This document shows, piece after piece, positions 25,370 through 37,695 of a stretch of 64,000 nucleotides of DNA. The stretch is from positions 49,577,899 to 49,641,898 of the forward strand of contig CP136067.1 of NCBI GenBank assembly GCA_032622095.1. The letters are read 5' to 3'. A program made the position numbers and the translations under genes. Each line of letters opens with the position of its first letter. Position 1 is the stretch's first letter. Source of the stretch: Siphonodentalium dalli. Taxonomy: Eukaryota > Mollusca > Scaphopoda > Gadilida > Siphonodentaliidae. The notes beneath the pieces were generated by a model. The model was not told where the DNA came from. It did not search any database and saw only the letters and a list, made by a program, of their open reading frames with translations.

Positions 25370-27170
25370 GTTTTTAGTTATAGCACTTTCTATCAGGAAC
25401 CAGTTTTTTCTCAAATTCTGCAATCTTCATATTACAACGAGCATTGAATCTGTCACATCGATACCTGTATTGGAGGGCTGCTATAAAAGCATTGACGGAC
25501 AGCATATCTGGGTTGAATTTAGTTCGATATATGTATTGTTTGACAAGCAGCCAAAACAAATTGGTGGTATAATTTCCTTCTGTTGGTGGAGAACCTAGAA
25601 TAATTATTTGTTTCGAAGTTTTGAGATTAAGGTTATTTTTGGTTGACCAATCGTTAAACTCACCTATGAATTGTTGTACGCATGCGCAGTCCCAGAATAT
25701 ATGTGAGATGTTCTCATTATTATTTCTGCATCGATTACACTGGTCATCAGATCTTACTTTTTTATTTTAATAAATCTATTAGTTGATAATATCCGAGAAG
25801 TAATCCTAAACTGTAACCACTGCAGCTTTGTATCAGGCGTCGTGGAGTAAGGTATGCGGTTGAACGATGTCCAGTATATTTCTGGCTCCCCAAGTTCAAT
25901 TGCCCATTTGCTTTGGGGCTTGGGGGAAAATTTCATAGCATTCAAAATTTAATAGAAGTCTTGCCCACCCTTTGAATTTTGAAAAAGTGGAACCATATTA
26001 GTACAACGAGTTAAGGTTTTCGTATATTTTTTGGCTAATGAATTAATTTGTCTACGAATTGCGTTCTGCAGGGTGATGAAGTCGGTGGATACATTAAAAG
26101 ACGCGTAAAGACTTTCGGGTGTGTGGAATTTACCATTTGTATGTATCACGTCATTGATAAAAAATATGCCATGTCTTCTCCATGTAGCGAAGTTGATCAT
26201 TTTGTCGTGACACTTTATGTTTGGATTATTCCATAAGACCCATGTACATATATTCCCGTTTGACTCGTTCTTCTCGCTGAAATAGCTCCATGTTGTGAGT
26301 ACATCACGCAAAAATGGATTTAATATATTTTTGGAGTAGTTTCGCAAGTACATGCTGTCATAAAAAAGAAATAGTGAGTCATCGGCAACAGGGAGATCAG
26401 TTAATGGGATCCATTTCGAGTTCATTGCTACAAGACGTCTAACCCAAGTTAATTTCATTGACATTATGAAGTGTTTTATATCTACCATTTTCAAACCGCC
26501 ACGTTGATAGTCTTGATATATGAGCTTTCTTTTTATTCTGTCCCTATTCGAATTCCAAAGAAATTTGTAAAGAAGTGATTCGAGTTGTTTAATAAATGCT
26601 TGTCCAGGATCTGGTAATGCTATGAATAGGTGGGTAAGTTTAGATAGTATAAGAGATTTGATCACTGTTATTCTTCCGATTGGTGTTAATAGTCTATGTT
26701 TCCATGTTTCGATCATACGGTTTATGTCTACTAATTTGTTATCATAGTTGTGACTCATCTCGCCTAGGTCTGTATTGAACTGTATACCCAATAAATCGAA
26801 GGTATGAGAAAAGCCAGATATGTTTGCAAAGTAGTCTAGTACTTTATAAGCTTCTCGTAAACTATTTTCACTACCATCTAAGATGAGTGTCGTGTCGTCT
26901 GCGTACTGTGTTATTTTGTACTAATGATTGCCGAGGGTTATTCCTGAACTGAACATTTATCAATGGAAATTTCTAGTTCATTTTTTATTTTTAGTAATGA
27001 GCCTTCTTTTTCTTATCGCTCATCATGATTATATAGCGATTGATACTTAACCGGGGTTCATGATTATATAGCGATTGATACTTAACCGGGTGCACAATTA
27101 TATAGTGATAGAAACTTAACCACGCTTGCGTTTAGCCGAATACGCCACTGTTTATATTCTGTATTGCCTC
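25370..27170 (-). pseudogene. L1-like retrotransposon, internally deleted copy 1
   Basis: The minus strand carries the ORF2 C-terminal half of an L1/Tx1-like element. It shows IETWKHRLLTPIGRITVIKS, then LSKLTHLFIALPDPG, FLWNSNRDRIKR and RGGLKMVDIKHFIMSMKL (25949-26791), and a zinc knuckle CNRCRNNNENISHIFWDC (about 25690-25745). Further upstream the sequence jumps at about 26944 from the palm region to the EN/RT linker seen in copy 2 (ATTCCTG joined to AACTGAACATTTATC). About 830 bp, including the core RT motifs, are missing. A 35-bp triplicate repeat interrupts the linker at 27020-27115. Not functional. Confidence 0.88.
27020..27122. repeat. Three tandem ~35-bp repeats inside the L1-like copy
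   Basis: ATTATATAGCGATTGATACT followed by TAACCGGG occurs twice in full, and once more in diverged form (ATTATATAGTGATAGAAACT). It sits between two pieces of L1-like linker that are contiguous at 45900-45930 in the other copy. It is either a local expansion or a small insertion. Confidence 0.8.
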
Positions 27171-27779
27171 CTCGTGGGAGAGAGTGTACATGTCGAGCAT
27201 GACAGTGTGTTTGATATTTACAGGTGCAAATTATATACAATATAATAGGTACATATACAATTATTTGTATGGTCGTGCCGGCAATTCGGCAGAAATATTG
27301 TGTTGGGATAAGCACATGCGTTCGACGGGATTCATGATCTAGGTGAGGGTATGGTCAGGAATAGTCCAACTTCGATAAAGGTTTCATGCCATGGGTTGAG
27401 ATGAGATCCTATATAATAGCGACGTTAATTGTTAGATATGACATGCGGAAAATGACATATGTATAAGCTATACTACCAATATCGATGACCAGAACTTGTT
27501 AATAATCGAGATTATAGTAATTTAATATGCGTGAGATTTGTTAAGCTAGTTAAGCAATGAGCAATCTGACGAATTGATCTTACTCTGAATGTTCACAATG
27601 GTGACATTTAAGAAGATAACCATTATCTACATTATGTATTTCGGTGGTCACATAATTGCGAAATATTCATTTCGTTATCGATTAACAGGTGTGGTGGTCT
27701 TAGTGTACGAATAGATCAATCTCATGACAGTGGCAGACATCTGATGTTAGTAAATCGATACACATATTATATTAGTCAA

Positions 27780-30320
27780 TCAGGTGCTGTTCAATGTCTT
27801 CACGATTCTGCTATAAAATAGCAAAAAAAATATGCTGTTTCAATGACTACATTGTCAATTACTGGTGCCAACTCCACTGGAATATGCACACAAGAGCCAC
27901 CGAGGATAATCGCCATCAATTGTTGAAGCTACATGCTGTCCGGGAACATATACATTGGAATACCATATTTGTCAATAATAAGGTTCCAATAATTATATCG
28001 CATCTGGATAATCGCATCCGAGCTACGTGTCCAAACTACGTGCATCAATTCATTGCTGTATCTCGAACCACACTTAAGACACAGAACATTATTGTCATAT
28101 GGAGTAAGGCCAGGTGTTTTAGTGCCACGGTGTGCGGACGATTCCTACGCATTAATTTCCATATGTTACAGCTGTCCAGTGGATGCGGGTGACACTGTAC
28201 CAACATAGCCAAGCTAGTGGTGGTACATGTAAAGTTGAACCACTCTGCACAATAGTTTTGTTCAACGGCCTGGCGACTGTGTTTTTTCCAGATATCATCA
28301 GAAGGGAATATTCCGTTATCAAGGAAATCGGTGAGGAAATGTCTGAGGTTGTATCTGTCCAAGATTCGAAAGATGTCAGCGACAAACCCGGAAAATATAC
28401 TACCGAATAAATTATACTGGTATGTTGAATAGAAACAACCTGAGTGGAATTTGATGTCCAATCGGCAGGTGGATTAGCTTCCCAAGAAAGGAGAGTTTTC
28501 TAATATGAATTTCTCTTTCTATCGGCATCAACCCGAGGAGTCCCAAAGCGAGATGAGTTGTGGATCTGGTAGGTAGTGATTGGCACATGTCCGATACGAT
28601 CTCTCCAGTGTGAGTAGTGCGGATGCTTTGTCCATGGGACACAACTCAGATCCATACATTGCTCGAGGAATAACTACGTTTTTCAAAAGTTTAGATATCA
28701 CAGACGGAGAACATGAATGCAGAATACGTTTGCCATCTAGTCCGAAGTATGTGCTCCTCATGTTATGCGACATTTGCTTTGATCGGATCGATGTGATATC
28801 GAATTTTCCTTGAATTATGCCTAGGTGTGTGCATTCAGTAACCACTTCAATTGTGTGTTCTCCAAGTTTCCAGGTTCTTGAAATATCGTGTTGTCTTTCA
28901 GTTTCGTTAAATATAACGACTTTACTCTTTGTGTTAGAAAAATTGAAGCTTCACTTCGTACTATATTCGTGACATGTGGAGAGCATTTTGCCAAGACCAG
29001 CTTTAGTGAGTGAGATTATAGCTATGTCGTCTGCTGTTGTTGGGGCAGCACATGTTATATTGTGAATAGTGAGACCTTCTGGTGAGTTGGCGAGTTGTTG
29101 AAGTAGTTCATTCACGTAGACCAGGTGGAAGAACGGGGAGCATACGGCCCCTGGTGGGTTCCTTGTGCGATTCGAATAGAGTTAGAAATATTTCCATTGC
29201 ACACAACACGGCTACTGCAGTCTGCATGCATATCGCGGAAAATTCGCAACAGCTTTCCTCGAATTCCTAACTCATGGAGTTTGACTATAAGTCCTGCATG
29301 CCAGACGCGATCAAACGCCTTTTGAGAGTCCAAGTAACACACAAAAGCTGGAGATCCCATGTCCGATGCATAAGACACTGATTCCTGCATAATGAACGAC
29401 GTCATCAAACAGCTCATATTCTTTTGGATGCCGCTTTGAAGTTCATTGGGGAAATTTGATGTCACTGAACTAGAACTGATGCGGTTAATAAGAATTACTT
29501 CAAGTATTTGTACAAAACCGGCAGTAAAGTGATGGCACGGTAACTGTCAGGCAAATGCCGAGCTTTCGGGTCGCCCTTGAAGAAAGTTAATATGAGTCCA
29601 GTTTTCATGTCTGGTGGTATGCTTTCTAGACTAAGAATGCCATTGTAAAACGTACACAGTAGATCAAGGAATGATTCAGGTGAGTGAAGCGAGTGTTCAT
29701 TCACTATGTTGTCTATTCCACCAGCTTTGTTTCTGTTGAGGTGGCGAATAACAGTGTTGATTTCCAAGGCGGAAATAGGCTTACACAATAATGAAGAGGA
29801 GTAGTCTTGGTGCCCAGGATCTAGAATATATCTCAACTGGTGATCTACATGTTCTTCGAATGACGGATCCTTGTGTGGAGATTTGGAATATACATAAGAG
29901 AATTAGTCCCTCCATCCCGACCATCTTACCGTCGAATTCCGTTTCCGACATAGTTGCTTGTTTGGTGTTATCAGAATTGAGAAGCTTCCAGAAAGCTGTT
30001 TGGTCACGGATTGCTAAATTTTCAAGGTTATCACAACGCTGTTGCTTCAGCTCAGACGTTCCACGGCGTAGTACACGACGAAAGGTTCGCTTCGCATTCT
30101 TGTACATCGTGTAAGTCGCCGATGTGGTGGAGTGTGACTTTCCGTCGTGAATCCATTTTTGTCGACAATCCATCGAATTATTACGAATGAGACTCAGTTC
30201 TTCACTCCAGAATGGTTTGGCATGTTTGACGAATTTCTTGCGCCCAACAGCGACATCCGCTGCGTTTAACAAAAGTTTGACAATATCTTGATATAGGCGA
30301 GGCAGGTCTGCGATGCACAA
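27780..30320 (-). pseudogene. Decayed non-LTR element, RT and C-terminal region
   Basis: Minus-strand pieces in order: linker (30320-29860), fingers (RHLNRNKAGGIDNIVNEHSL and YRAITLLPVLYK, 29836-29495), palm motif A (CYLDSQKAFDRVWHAGL, 29465-29112), motif C (TADDIAIIS near 29010-29040), thumb (TECTHLGII, LLKNVVIPRAMYGSEL, 28845-28528), GLLGLMPIEREIHIRKLSFL (28412-28560), and a zinc knuckle (CLKCGSRYSNELMH near 28030-28080). Frames change at least four times, so it is dead. It shares the thumb block with the plus-strand fragment at 10363-11346. It probably forms one element with the EN and ORF1-like parts at 30950-32900. Confidence 0.88.
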
Positions 30321-30940
30321 AATTGGGCTGTTGTCCGATAGTACATCAATAGTTGGGGTTTGTTGTGTGTGATATTTCCCTGTATTGTGTTGATAGGGTT
30401 AATTATGTTATGGCTAAGCACTATGTAGAGAGACAGAGAGGTATACGAAACGATAAGTACAAGATTACACATCTAAGCAACATAGCATACCTATAATTGT
30501 CGACGACTGATCGACTGGTTGCATTCATAGTACAGCACAGGTATGCGAGTAGATAATAGACTGTTCCAGTATCAATTGTGTGATATACACTATAGCAAAA
30601 GTATAGATAGCTTGGATATCATGATACCTCGGACCTTATATGGACAAATGATATACCAGCGATACTGAGAATAAGTATACTTCTCCGAGAGCGGAGTGAT
30701 CACTTTTAAACTCACCGTCGTACCGAGATGACCTATCTTAACTTGTCTACACAGTGCTTCGCCGGCAACTATTTACCTACATTAAATTATCAAACCAACG
30801 GATGTTCTGATCTGAATCGTTCCCGATATCACGGCCAATCAACATCTAAAACCTAGACGTATCGGGACACTGTTAAGCATCTGAGTTTATAAATGAGTGA
30901 TATTTTATAACATCGATGCGCTTCCAGTTGTAGAATATTT
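30321..30940. other. Unassigned sequence inside the decayed element
   Basis: This lies between recognisable EN C-terminal sequence (ending near 30950) and the RT linker. No motif is legible in any frame. It may be a degraded EN-RT connector or a later insertion. Confidence 0.4.
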
Positions 30941-31796
30941 TTCTGTGATGTTCGATTTCAGCCGTGCCGTTGTGGGAGTGTTTTGGTATTGTAATCGAAC
31001 ACGTTACTGGGACATGACAAGACGTGTTGGTATGAGAGTCACTTAGTATTTGACATCGAATGAGGAGGTTCTTGAATGAACATGGGATTACGATATGGTC
31101 AATCAGTGTTGGTGAGCCGACAGAACTGCAGGGAAAGAATGAGAATTGTCCACCTTCACATTTCTCTGATAATGTTGTTGGTGTATAGATTTCAGTCTTT
31201 CGAGGAATTCCGAGAACAACCGCCTGCGGACAGAATGGCCAGATGCTGGATTGTCAGATCACCATAATGAACATTGAAATCACCAATGAGAACGACGTAT
31301 CCGTCATGTGCGTAGAAGTTTGCTACGTTCTCAAGCGACTCCTGTGTATCTTCGAAATACGAGTCACTGTGACTTGTACTAGGTAGATATACCTGTATTA
31401 TGGTTAGGTGGAATCCAGCATTAAATGTAATCTGAACACCAATGAAACGTTGATTATCGATGCTAATTGAGATACACAGTCTGAGCAACCTACGTTGGAC
31501 AAGCAGGGCTATGCCATCCCTAGTGAAGCAGCCGCCCATTTGAGTGCGAATCTCTCTGCCAGGTTTTGAAAAAGTCATATAATCACCACAGATCGATCCA
31601 GGAAATGAAGATTGTTTTCGTTGAGCCAATGTTCAGAAAGGCCGATTACTCCATATTGGCGAGAATTTATTATTTCACATAGATAGTCGCTATTGGAGGT
31701 GACACCACTGGTGTTCCAGGTAAGTATATTAAGCAACTGGTCCATGATTATGAACTGCGTTACGCTTGTGGTGGAGTCCGTCTCCACGGACGCCAT
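30941..31796 (-). pseudogene. Apurinic-type endonuclease of the decayed element
   Basis: Reading on the minus strand from 31796: NILTWNTSG and GVIGLSEHWL (EN N-terminal blocks), then GIALLVQRRLL, ITFNAGFHLTIIQVYLPS and VLIGDFNVHYGD (the GDFN block). In another frame follows GSPTLIDHIVIPCSF with a late SCHVPVT segment, where intact family members have SDHxPV. It would nick target DNA for target-primed reverse transcription. Two frame changes and the lost SDH signature make it inactive. It lies directly upstream of the RT on the same strand, as expected for ORF2. Confidence 0.85.
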
Positions 31797-32900
31797 GTGA
31801 CACCAGCCGGGAGGAATCCATTCGACGTCAGAATTTCAACGTCTTTAGAGTGGATTATCACTCTTGCGGATTGAGTTCCCATGATAGAGCTACGAAACAG
31901 TTTGACAAAAGTCGGAGTCACGCCTCTCTTTTGTAGATAGGCTCGAATGATTTCCTCGGTAGATCTTGGTGAAATTTTCCCAAGATAAAATTTCTTTGTC
32001 CGCTTAGCGTTCCGGTTTACGACACCCATGAAACACTCAGAGTAATCGTTATCTATTTTATGTTCAGGGAGGTCTTCAATACCATACGATTCATTTGCAT
32101 CGGATATGTTTGTAACGGTCTCATTTCATCGCTGTTTGGGAAGAGTGTATCCACTAGTAGGTGATGTAGACTGAATGTTATCTTCATGACGAGAGCATTT
32201 CTTTAACGATGTGATGCTCACATCTACGACTGACTCATCGGGCGAGTTTCAGTGAGCGTTCATAATGTTCTTGGCATCACCGTTTTCGGGTTGGATATCG
32301 GTCGTATTCTCAATCTGTTCGCTTGATGGAATAGAACCCGATACACGGGATTCATGGGCTGCCGCAACTTGAGAATTTCGCTACGTTAGTAAGGAATGTT
32401 CATTCAATTGAGAAATGTACTCATCAACAGTAGTCAATGTGCCGCTGTCTCCTCTCGAGTGGCCCGAGTTGATACGATACGACGATTTACCTTTTGGATC
32501 AGGTTGACGGGATCCTGTGTCGGCGACTAATTTATGGAAGAATGCTTCAAGAGATGCAAGTTTGTCTTCGTGATTAGTTGACTGGCAGGCATTGTGCGAC
32601 TTCCCCGCTGGATCAGCATAACCATTAATTACTTATGTGTGCCCCTGACAGCACTTTCACGTGCGGGTTTACATAGCTGCAGAGGTCTTGGTATTTCACC
32701 ATCGTATTTGCAGCAAATAGTTCGAATACAGAACACATGTGTTTTTCCACATTGTCAACGTGATTTTTAGTCTGATTTGACAAGGAGGGGAGGCACATTT
32801 CTGTGAATTAGCGTTCAATCGTTGGTTGAGGGAATCAGATTTTACACACATTTTTGAGAGAGACTTGAGTTTGTTTTCCATGGTCTTTCCAAGAGTGTCA
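31760..32900 (-). pseudogene. ORF1-like remnant of the decayed element
   Basis: The ORF at 31760-32029 (89 codons) reads RTKKFYLGKISPRSTEEIIR, then FVKLFRSSIMGTQSARVII and a final LPAGVTWRPW. This pattern matches the C-terminal nucleic-acid-binding part of ORF1 proteins in CR1/L2-type elements. It overlaps the start of the EN frame, as adjacent ORF1/ORF2 often do. Further upstream to about 32900 only short open pieces remain. Confidence 0.55.
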
Positions 32901-33217
32901 CGTTTCTCGCTAAAGTCAGATATTTCATCCTTTATTTGCTTTAGTGTAAACTTATTTTATTCTCTAAATCATGCACATGAATTAACAAGCTAATGGTACA
33001 AGTATAACATAAAGACAATTTTATTAGAGAATGGGATTTGGCAGAAAGCATGATGCTTATATCAGCCATGTCCCCATCTTTAGCATTCACAGGTGGTGTC
33101 TTTATTGATTATTCATAATGTTCTTTTCCCAGTTAGATTTTGCTTTCATGTTCAATGTTTCTATCTTATTGGCTTTGTCAGCCATCTGGGGCATAGACTG
33201 TCAAACAGTAACTCATC
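32901..33217. other. No gene seen
   Basis: AT-rich non-coding DNA between the decayed element and the 293-bp repeats. Confidence 0.4.
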
Positions 33218-33291
33218 ATTACGCCACCTAGTGTGGTGTTTCTAGCATTTGTTTTTTTTATATCGCATGGAGTACAGGGCGAATGTATTCT

Positions 33292-33815
33292 TGGAGATTG
33301 TTTGTACCTTACTCAATCGTACCGATATAATCACGTAGATGCCGAAATTGTAAAGTTTACGCCAGCGGTGTATAATACGTTTATGAAAATATGATAAATC
33401 CTATCGATAGAGTCAGGACAGGCTCAAATTGTAAACTTAAAGTCACCGGTGTAATAATATGTTGTTGAAAATATAAATAATCTGATAGCCTGAAAATATT
33501 GTATAACCTATTGGGAGCCCATAATAAATGGGAATAACCTATTGGGAGCCCCTGCATGTAGTGAACTGAATTGTGGGTATTTTATGGAGATTGTTTGTAC
33601 CTTACTGAATCGTACCGATATAATCACGTAGATGCCGAAGTTGTAAAGTTAACGCCACTGGTTTATAATATGTTTATGATAAATCGTATCGATAGAGTGA
33701 GGACAGGCTCAAATTGTAAACTTAAAGTCGAAAATATAAATAATCTGATAGCCTGAAAATATTGTATAACCTGTTGGGAGCCCCTGGTGTAGTGAACTGA
33801 ATTATGGGTAATTTT
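33292..33815. repeat. Two tandem ~293-bp units
   Basis: The unit begins at TGGAGATTGTTTGTACCTTACT, 33292 and 33585. Both contain CGATATAATCACGTAGATGCCG, ACAGGCTCAAATTGTAAAC and CTGATAGCCTGAAAATATTG. Unit 2 is shortened by an internal deletion. A related lead-in (TTACGCCACCT, then ACAGGGCGAATG) occurs at 33218 and again near 35040-35105, so the family is dispersed. Confidence 0.85.
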
Positions 33816-35383
33816 AATTGGAGTGCGCATGTCTGTTTTTTTTGTAGTAACGGCCATCTTTTATTTTCTGTAATTATGGTAAGAGTTTATGGTTTAATTT
33901 ATTTATTATTTAAGTTTGTTTCAATTTTTGAATGGTTTTATGTTAACCCGATAATTTGTATTTTGTAAAGAATAAAATTGTTTGAAGAAAAATGGCGAAT
34001 TTCCAAATTTCCGGCTTCGGATGCTGTTCTGAGTGTCAGCTCGATAGTGAGACTGAGACTGTGACGGTGTGAGTGACTGAGAGTCTCAAGTTAGTTTATT
34101 TACAGTTGTGTTCCGAGTATTTTTTGTAGTCAAATATTAATGAAATACGCTTTGTTTATATATACTAATTTGCTTATTTATAGAAACGTGTAATATTAAT
34201 TTGAAAGTTATTTCGATAGACTATTTGTTTTTAGTTGAAGATAAAACAAATTTGGAAAACAAATATTATAACCCATTGTGAGCCTCGTGAAGTGTATTGT
34301 GGGTATTTTAATATAATTGCGCATGCGCAGTCTATATGCGTTCTTTTGGGGAAATTCGCTATTTTGGTTAAGTGAAACAATGGTATGAGTTCAATGTTTG
34401 TTTGTATATAAGAAAGTATATTGAATTTTGGAGGCCGACAATTGTATCTATTTGAAGATTAAAAGTTGCTTGTGTGTATTTAGCTGTGCATGGTTCGTTA
34501 ATTAGGCCAGCCTATTGTCATATTAGAACGTCTCCAATAACATACAACCTCTCTGCAGTTAACATTGTGAATTTGGCAACAGTCCAAGCAGGCCCTCTAA
34601 TGGAGCACTGTGAATTTGGCAACAGTCCAAGACACGTGGGGTATAATAACTGAACACCTGTGGCCAACTTGATCTCCAGAATGTTTTTAAGTGGAAGGGA
34701 CAGTGTAGTGGGGTGGGGGTGGAAGTTAGATTTTGAGTGTGTATGATTCACAACTTTTGTAAAAAAAAGTTAATGCACATGTAGTTGGAAATTTCATACA
34801 TTATTACACTACAACATAAAGGTTAAAATACATGGTTACCATTGCCTGGTATCCCAACTATGATGGGGACGGGGATCGAATGATGGAGGTATTTTGAGGG
34901 GGTGGGAGTCACAACTGTTATAAAGAATTTTAACAGTTGGAAATTTCATACATGATTACAGTAACTTTTTGTCCCCATTTATTTTACTGCTGTCTTGTTT
35001 GTTACTGTATTCCTGATATGGAAATAATAAAGAGCATTTATTACGCCACCTGTGGTGTATCTAGCTGCTGAGATTTTGATATTGCGTGGTGGACAGGGCG
35101 AATGCATTGTGGGGCTTTTATTTATAGAGTTGGAAATTCCGTTTATTTAAAAGTCGGAACTACGCGACCAGTAGGCCAAGTCCAGTAAAACGGTTCGTTA
35201 TAGGTGCTGGTTGTTATTGTTATTTTAACGGAATTCTGAGTTGGTCATTCGCGAAACCAATATATTTTATATTCTATAATTAAAACCGTGGGTATATAAT
35301 ATATGATCCTCTTTATGGATATTGTAGGAAGGTAAATTTAGCTAAAGCGGTGGGATATCTTGCAAGACAACACATTTCGGTTT
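33816..35383. other. No gene seen; diverged repeat fragments
   Basis: Short partial repeats only (GTGAATTTGGCAACAGTCCA twice at 34566-34631; GTTGGAAATTTCATACAT twice near 34780 and 34936). No convincing coding region. Confidence 0.45.
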
Positions 35384-36090
35384 GCGCTATAACTGCTCAA
35401 TGTTTTAAGGTGTTACACAACGTCTGATAAAAAGAGTTCTATCGGGAATATTCACACTATTTTTTCAGAGAACATGCATAGAGTAAACATAGTCCTATCG
35501 GACTATCGTAAAGTAGTTCCGTTTGATTCGGGATTAATTAACCCTCAGACTGCCGAAACTGCCGACAATAAATTCGCTTGTTCGTGTCCGCCGAAAATCA
35601 AACTTGCCTGTTTAGAGGTCCCATTTTCGTGGCTAATGGTGATAGAATCACAATTTTTCAGTCAAGTTCATGGATAAATTACATTACACTTAATCGGCTT
35701 ATGTCCGCGGCCATAAACCTGCGTTTTGATAACAATTTATTTGAGACAAACTGTTGCGCGGGTATCAGTCGGCGCTTATCGGTTGAAGTTATTATGATCG
35801 TGCAGCCTGCGCGTGCAACAAGTGTTCAAATACAACAGAAGAAAAAAATACTATGTCAAATAAATAACGTCATCAATGGACAGACAAGTTTCATTTCCGC
35901 GGGACACGAAAAAGCGAATTTAATGTCGTCAGTTTCGGCAGTCTGAGGGGTTTAATTAATCTCCTTTACGATATCCCGATAGGACTATATTTACACTATG
36001 TTCTCTGAAAAAAAATGGTGTGAATATTCCCGATAGAACTATTTTTATCAGACGTTTTGTAACACATTAAAACATTGAGCAGTTAGCGCA
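35384..36090. mobile_element. ~700-bp foldback element with ~230-bp inverted arms
   Basis: The left arm (35384-35615: AACTGCTCAATGTTTTAAG, AACGTCTGATAAAAA, AGTTCTATCGGGAATATTCA) is the imperfect reverse complement of 35862-36090. The spacer is about 245 bp. No transposase is present. The ORF of 122 codons at 35578-35946 spans arm and loop and has no known motif. It is flanked at a distance by direct repeats of TTAACGGAATTCTGAG (35225 and 36483). Confidence 0.85.
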
Positions 36091-37009
36091 ATTTTCTGGA
36101 ATTTCGGACTATTTCGTCTATAAAAATACGATGAGCAACTGAAAATGTTTTTCAACATTCTGGAAGGGGTAGATGTCCAGGTATATATGTTTAAAATTTC
36201 ACGCATAAACTATGACAGATAACAAAGTTATAATTAGTTTTATAGGCCCACCATAAATCCCCTATAATAAACGCATGCCTCCGTAAGCACATGGCTTTGC
36301 TGTGGATGCTTTCGTTCCCAGCATGCATCATTCTCGCTATCTGTAAAATGTCTATGAACAATGGCTGTGCCACGCACTCTTAGCTTTGATCCGCATTTAG
36401 AAGCATTCTGGTGTGGCGAATGAGAAACCTGCAGTAATTTATAAGCCGTAGTTCATTGTAATAATTTGAAGAATTACTTATCTTAACGGAATTCTGAGGC
36501 GGTCCATTCATGTAACCAATATATTTTATATTATGATTTATATGTATGGCTAATAATACGATCTTGGTGGCGTTACCATTTCTGACTATGGTTTTCTTGT
36601 GAGTCACTGCTGGGCAGTCCATGCATCAGATGACCGGAATTGTTACATGTATGTGACCTGACCCCAGACCTACCCCATCATTTTCTAATAATCGTAGCTC
36701 AAAGTTCAAGTTTCGAAATCAAAACGACAAGAGAGTTGTGTCTTATAGTATTACGAGCAAAATATAATACATGTATACTGAAATATATGATATTTTTCCA
36801 CTTTTCTAAGTTATCTATCTTCTATCTTCTATCTATCTTTTGAGAACTCCTTGTATTCGAGAGATAGCCCACACCCTCCGGACCTCAATGATGTGATCGT
36901 GAATGAGTATTGATATACCCCACTAAACTTTGACAAACACCAGTAATGGTGTGTAGATCATTTACATATCTCTCCTATATATTTTGATACAATCTATCTA
37001 ATTTACATA
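36091..37009. other. No gene seen
   Basis: Non-coding, apart from the right member of the TTAACGGAATTCTGAG direct repeat at 36483-36498 and a short (TCTA)-rich stretch near 36815. Confidence 0.4.
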
Positions 37010-37633
37010 TCTCTCTTATATATGTATGTTTGTGTGTGTGTTGTACTTCATACAAATCTACGATTCTCGACCGATCGGGACGAAACTTGGTACGTGTGTG
37101 TAGTTTGACCAGGCGGTGGTCGTTGTCGTATTGGCGAGCCCGTGCGACGCCCGTGCAGCGCATGCGCAGACGAGATCTCGGAAACGGGTGGAGCTATCGA
37201 CTTGAAATTTGCTATGTGAATGTATCTTGCGCCGGGTACAAATTTTATCGGGTCGCCGAGCCCGTGCGACGCCCGTGCAGCGCATGCGCAGACGAGATCT
37301 CGGAAACGGGTGGAGCTATCGACTTGAAATTTGCTATGTGAATGTATCTTGCGCCGGGTACAAATTTTATCGGGTCGCCGAGCCCGTGCGACGCCCGTGC
37401 AGCGCATGCGCAGACGAGATCTCGGAAACGGGTGGAGCTATCGACTTGAAATTTGGCATGTGAATGTATCTTGCGCCGGATACAAATTTTCATGCGCAGA
37501 CCAGATCTCGGAAACTGGTGGAGCTACCGGGTACACATTTTTCTTATTGAAACGCGTGGAGCTAAAAATTAAAAAAAATTATATAAAAATGTCATGTTTC
37601 GGACAAGCCGCCGGTGGCGGGCTAACCTGCTAG
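37010..37633 (+). mobile_element. Helitron-like non-autonomous element 1
   Basis: The 3' end has a short hairpin (CCGCC-GGT-GGCGG, 37608-37620), ten bases later CTAG (37630-37633), then T. Helitron ends have this form: a terminal hairpin, CTRR, and insertion before T. The body holds three 122-bp tandem units (about 37128-37490) with CGCATGCGCAGACGAGATCT. The 5' end near 37010 is uncertain. No Rep/helicase ORF is present. ORFs across the tandem units are in-phase repeats, not genes. Confidence 0.6.
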
Positions 37634-37639
37634 TACTAT

Positions 37640-37655
37640 ATATTTTGAGACTTCG

Positions 37656-37695
<40 letters not shown>

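Noticed and set aside
27794-28192. Plus-strand ORF of 132 codons
   Set aside because: Antisense to the zinc-knuckle end of the decayed minus-strand retroelement.
37030-37633. Overlapping ORFs of 75-119 codons on both strands
   Set aside because: They arise from the 122-bp tandem units (122 is not a multiple of three, so all frames repeat) within a Helitron-like element.
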